Source of the DNA: Simmondsia chinensis
Lineage: Eukaryota; Streptophyta; Magnoliopsida; Caryophyllales; Simmondsiaceae
Assembly: GCA_018398585.1 (NCBI GenBank)
Contig: JAGTTD010000019.1
Coordinates: 11,266,338 to 11,330,337 of the forward strand
DNA length: 64,000 bases
Direction: 5' to 3'
Numbering within the stretch: the stretch's first letter is position 1; the number at the start of each line of letters is the position of its first letter. The notes under the pieces were generated by a model, which searched no databases, was not told the origin of the DNA, and saw nothing but the letters and a program-made list of their open reading frames with translations. The position numbers and the translations under genes were made by a program. Below are positions 63,050 through 64,000 of this stretch, piece after piece.

Positions 63050-63800
63050 GGCATAAGTCTTGACTTTGGGATGAGGATGATTCTTCATCATCAGAGTTTT
63101 CTTGAATTTTAAAGATATAATCTTCATTTTCTGAATTTGAGTTTGAAAGTAACAAATTCATCATTTGTATTTTCAATTCTTCATCTTGGATGTTATTGAT
63201 TTTGTATTTCATCTTACAATCCTTTCAATAATGACATTTTTTTTGTTTTTACATTAATAGCAAATAGGAACTTCATTTAATTTTCTTTTCGTATATCTTC
63301 TCTTTTTATAATATTGAAGGAATGGAGGTTGTTCATATCTATTTTTTCTTTGTTTTTTTTTTATAATATTTAGGTTTTTCTGAAAAATATTGTTTTCGAT
63401 ATTTTCTTGAGGGAGCTTTGAAATCTTGAATCCCATATTGGGCACAGAAAAATACAATTCTTTTATAGTTTAAGCCTTTTTGAGACTATTACAAAGTTTT
63501 GTTCTTCGCATAATTTGAAAGCTTTTTTTTTTTGACAAATGTGATTAATTGACCATAGGTGATGTTTCGCCAACGAATGGTCAAGCTACCACTATGTTGT
63601 TGCAATTTGGTCATGATTCTTGTAGCAAATAATTTTGGAAGTCTAGAAACAAATCTTTCTTCCGAAAATATTTGATTTGCATCTTTGCGGCTTAGGACAT
63701 GGGTCATGAACATGTCTTTATACCTACGAAAGTCTTAAAGTGAGGGGCATTGAAGGTTTATTAAGAAATCTTTGAAGATTCCATTTTTTTCTATGGGATT
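63050..63800 (-). pseudogene. Pararetroviral coat protein C-terminal part (copy 2)
   Basis: The stretch 63713-63489 contains SEERFVSRLPKLFATRI and TYGQLITFVKK, parallel to copy 1 at 36099-35860. The acidic tail (63212-63050) and the basic stretch with a damaged zinc finger (63457-63254) follow. Truncated by the inversion on one side and continuing to the window edge on the other. Confidence 0.72.
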
Positions 63801-64000
63801 TCCAGCAAAGAATAGTGTTATTGACCAAACTAGTGTTTCCATTGCATTTTCAACCTCAATTTCTAAAAAGGGGGAGTTAATATCTTGTAGGTCTATTATT
63901 ACCCTTTCAATGTGGATGTGGTTCAGTGTTGCATTTTGATCAATTATACTTAATATGTTTGTCCACCAGTATTTGAGTTGTTTGACAAATCCTACAATAA

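Larger units (their letters stand above)
60681..64000 (-). mobile_element. Endogenous pararetrovirus copy 2, running off the window
   Basis: Aligns with copy 1: 60740-61073 with 34315-34575 (RT linker), 62166-62760 with 34590-35150 (protease region), 63048-63790 with 35430-36160 (coat protein C-terminus) and 63867-64000 with the sequence after the LINE in copy 1. A 1.09-kb DNA transposon (61074-62162) and an inverted segment (about 62790-63047) disturb it. It lacks the LINE of copy 1, so the two copies have separate later histories. Frames are broken. The rest lies beyond 64000. Confidence 0.78.

Overview
The window is plant nuclear DNA, most likely from a eudicot, and almost all of it is layered transposable elements. 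I see no intact single-copy host gene. The evidence is Ty1/copia and Ty3/gypsy remnants with plant-type primer sites (TGGTATCAGAGC and TGGCGCC-like), hAT, RTE LINE, L1 and SINE insertions, and integrated pararetrovirus (Caulimoviridae) fragments, in AT-rich DNA full of stops and frameshifts. Family names rest on motif recognition only; nothing could be searched.

Layout. 1-1834: a degenerate coding-like stretch and a promoter-led 122-codon ORF cut off by a copia-type LTR. 1840-6895: two opposed copia-type LTR fragments around gypsy debris. 6896-20860: a decayed chromovirus-like gypsy element. Its protease is split by a hAT element that carries an L1 tail with a perfect 12-bp target duplication. 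Its integrase is split by an 8.9-kb minus-strand copia element with both LTRs, PBS and PPT; the 3' LTR of the copia element holds a SINE tail. 20960-31745: a Tat-type gypsy element with gag, PR, RT, RNase H, a second (archaeal-type) RNase H, integrase, an antisense ORF and 3' tandem arrays, including a 60-bp repeat that folds into hairpins. 31790-34063: an F-box-like pseudogene and an Athila-like LTR remnant. 34064-40330: an endogenous pararetrovirus (minus strand) interrupted by a fairly well-kept RTE LINE.

40473-56129 is the most unusual part. Two copies of one large non-autonomous LTR element without gag or pol lie here, minus strand, copy B inserted into the 5' LTR of copy A with a perfect 5-bp duplication (CAAGC). 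The internal DNA of both carries the same set of tandem arrays (49 bp; 66 bp with an open 22-residue reading frame; about 185 bp), and their LTRs carry a 29-bp minisatellite. The same minisatellite and a similar primer site occur in the LTR of the Tat element, which suggests an autonomous/non-autonomous pairing like RIRE2 and Dasheng in rice. Copy B also contains a deleted chromovirus-type element with two unfamiliar ORFs.

57220-60333 is a hAT element with terminal inverted repeats and an 8-bp duplication. Inside it sits a complete SINE with a 5S-rRNA-derived head and a tail matching the RTE LINE at 36186-38075. 60681-64000 is a second pararetrovirus copy carrying a 1.09-kb PIF/Harbinger-like element and a local inversion of about 260 bp.

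The elements relate by nesting (gypsy > hAT > L1; gypsy > copia > SINE; LARD A > LARD B > chromovirus derivative; pararetrovirus > LINE) and by shared parts (LINE and SINE tails, LTR minisatellites), not by pathway.
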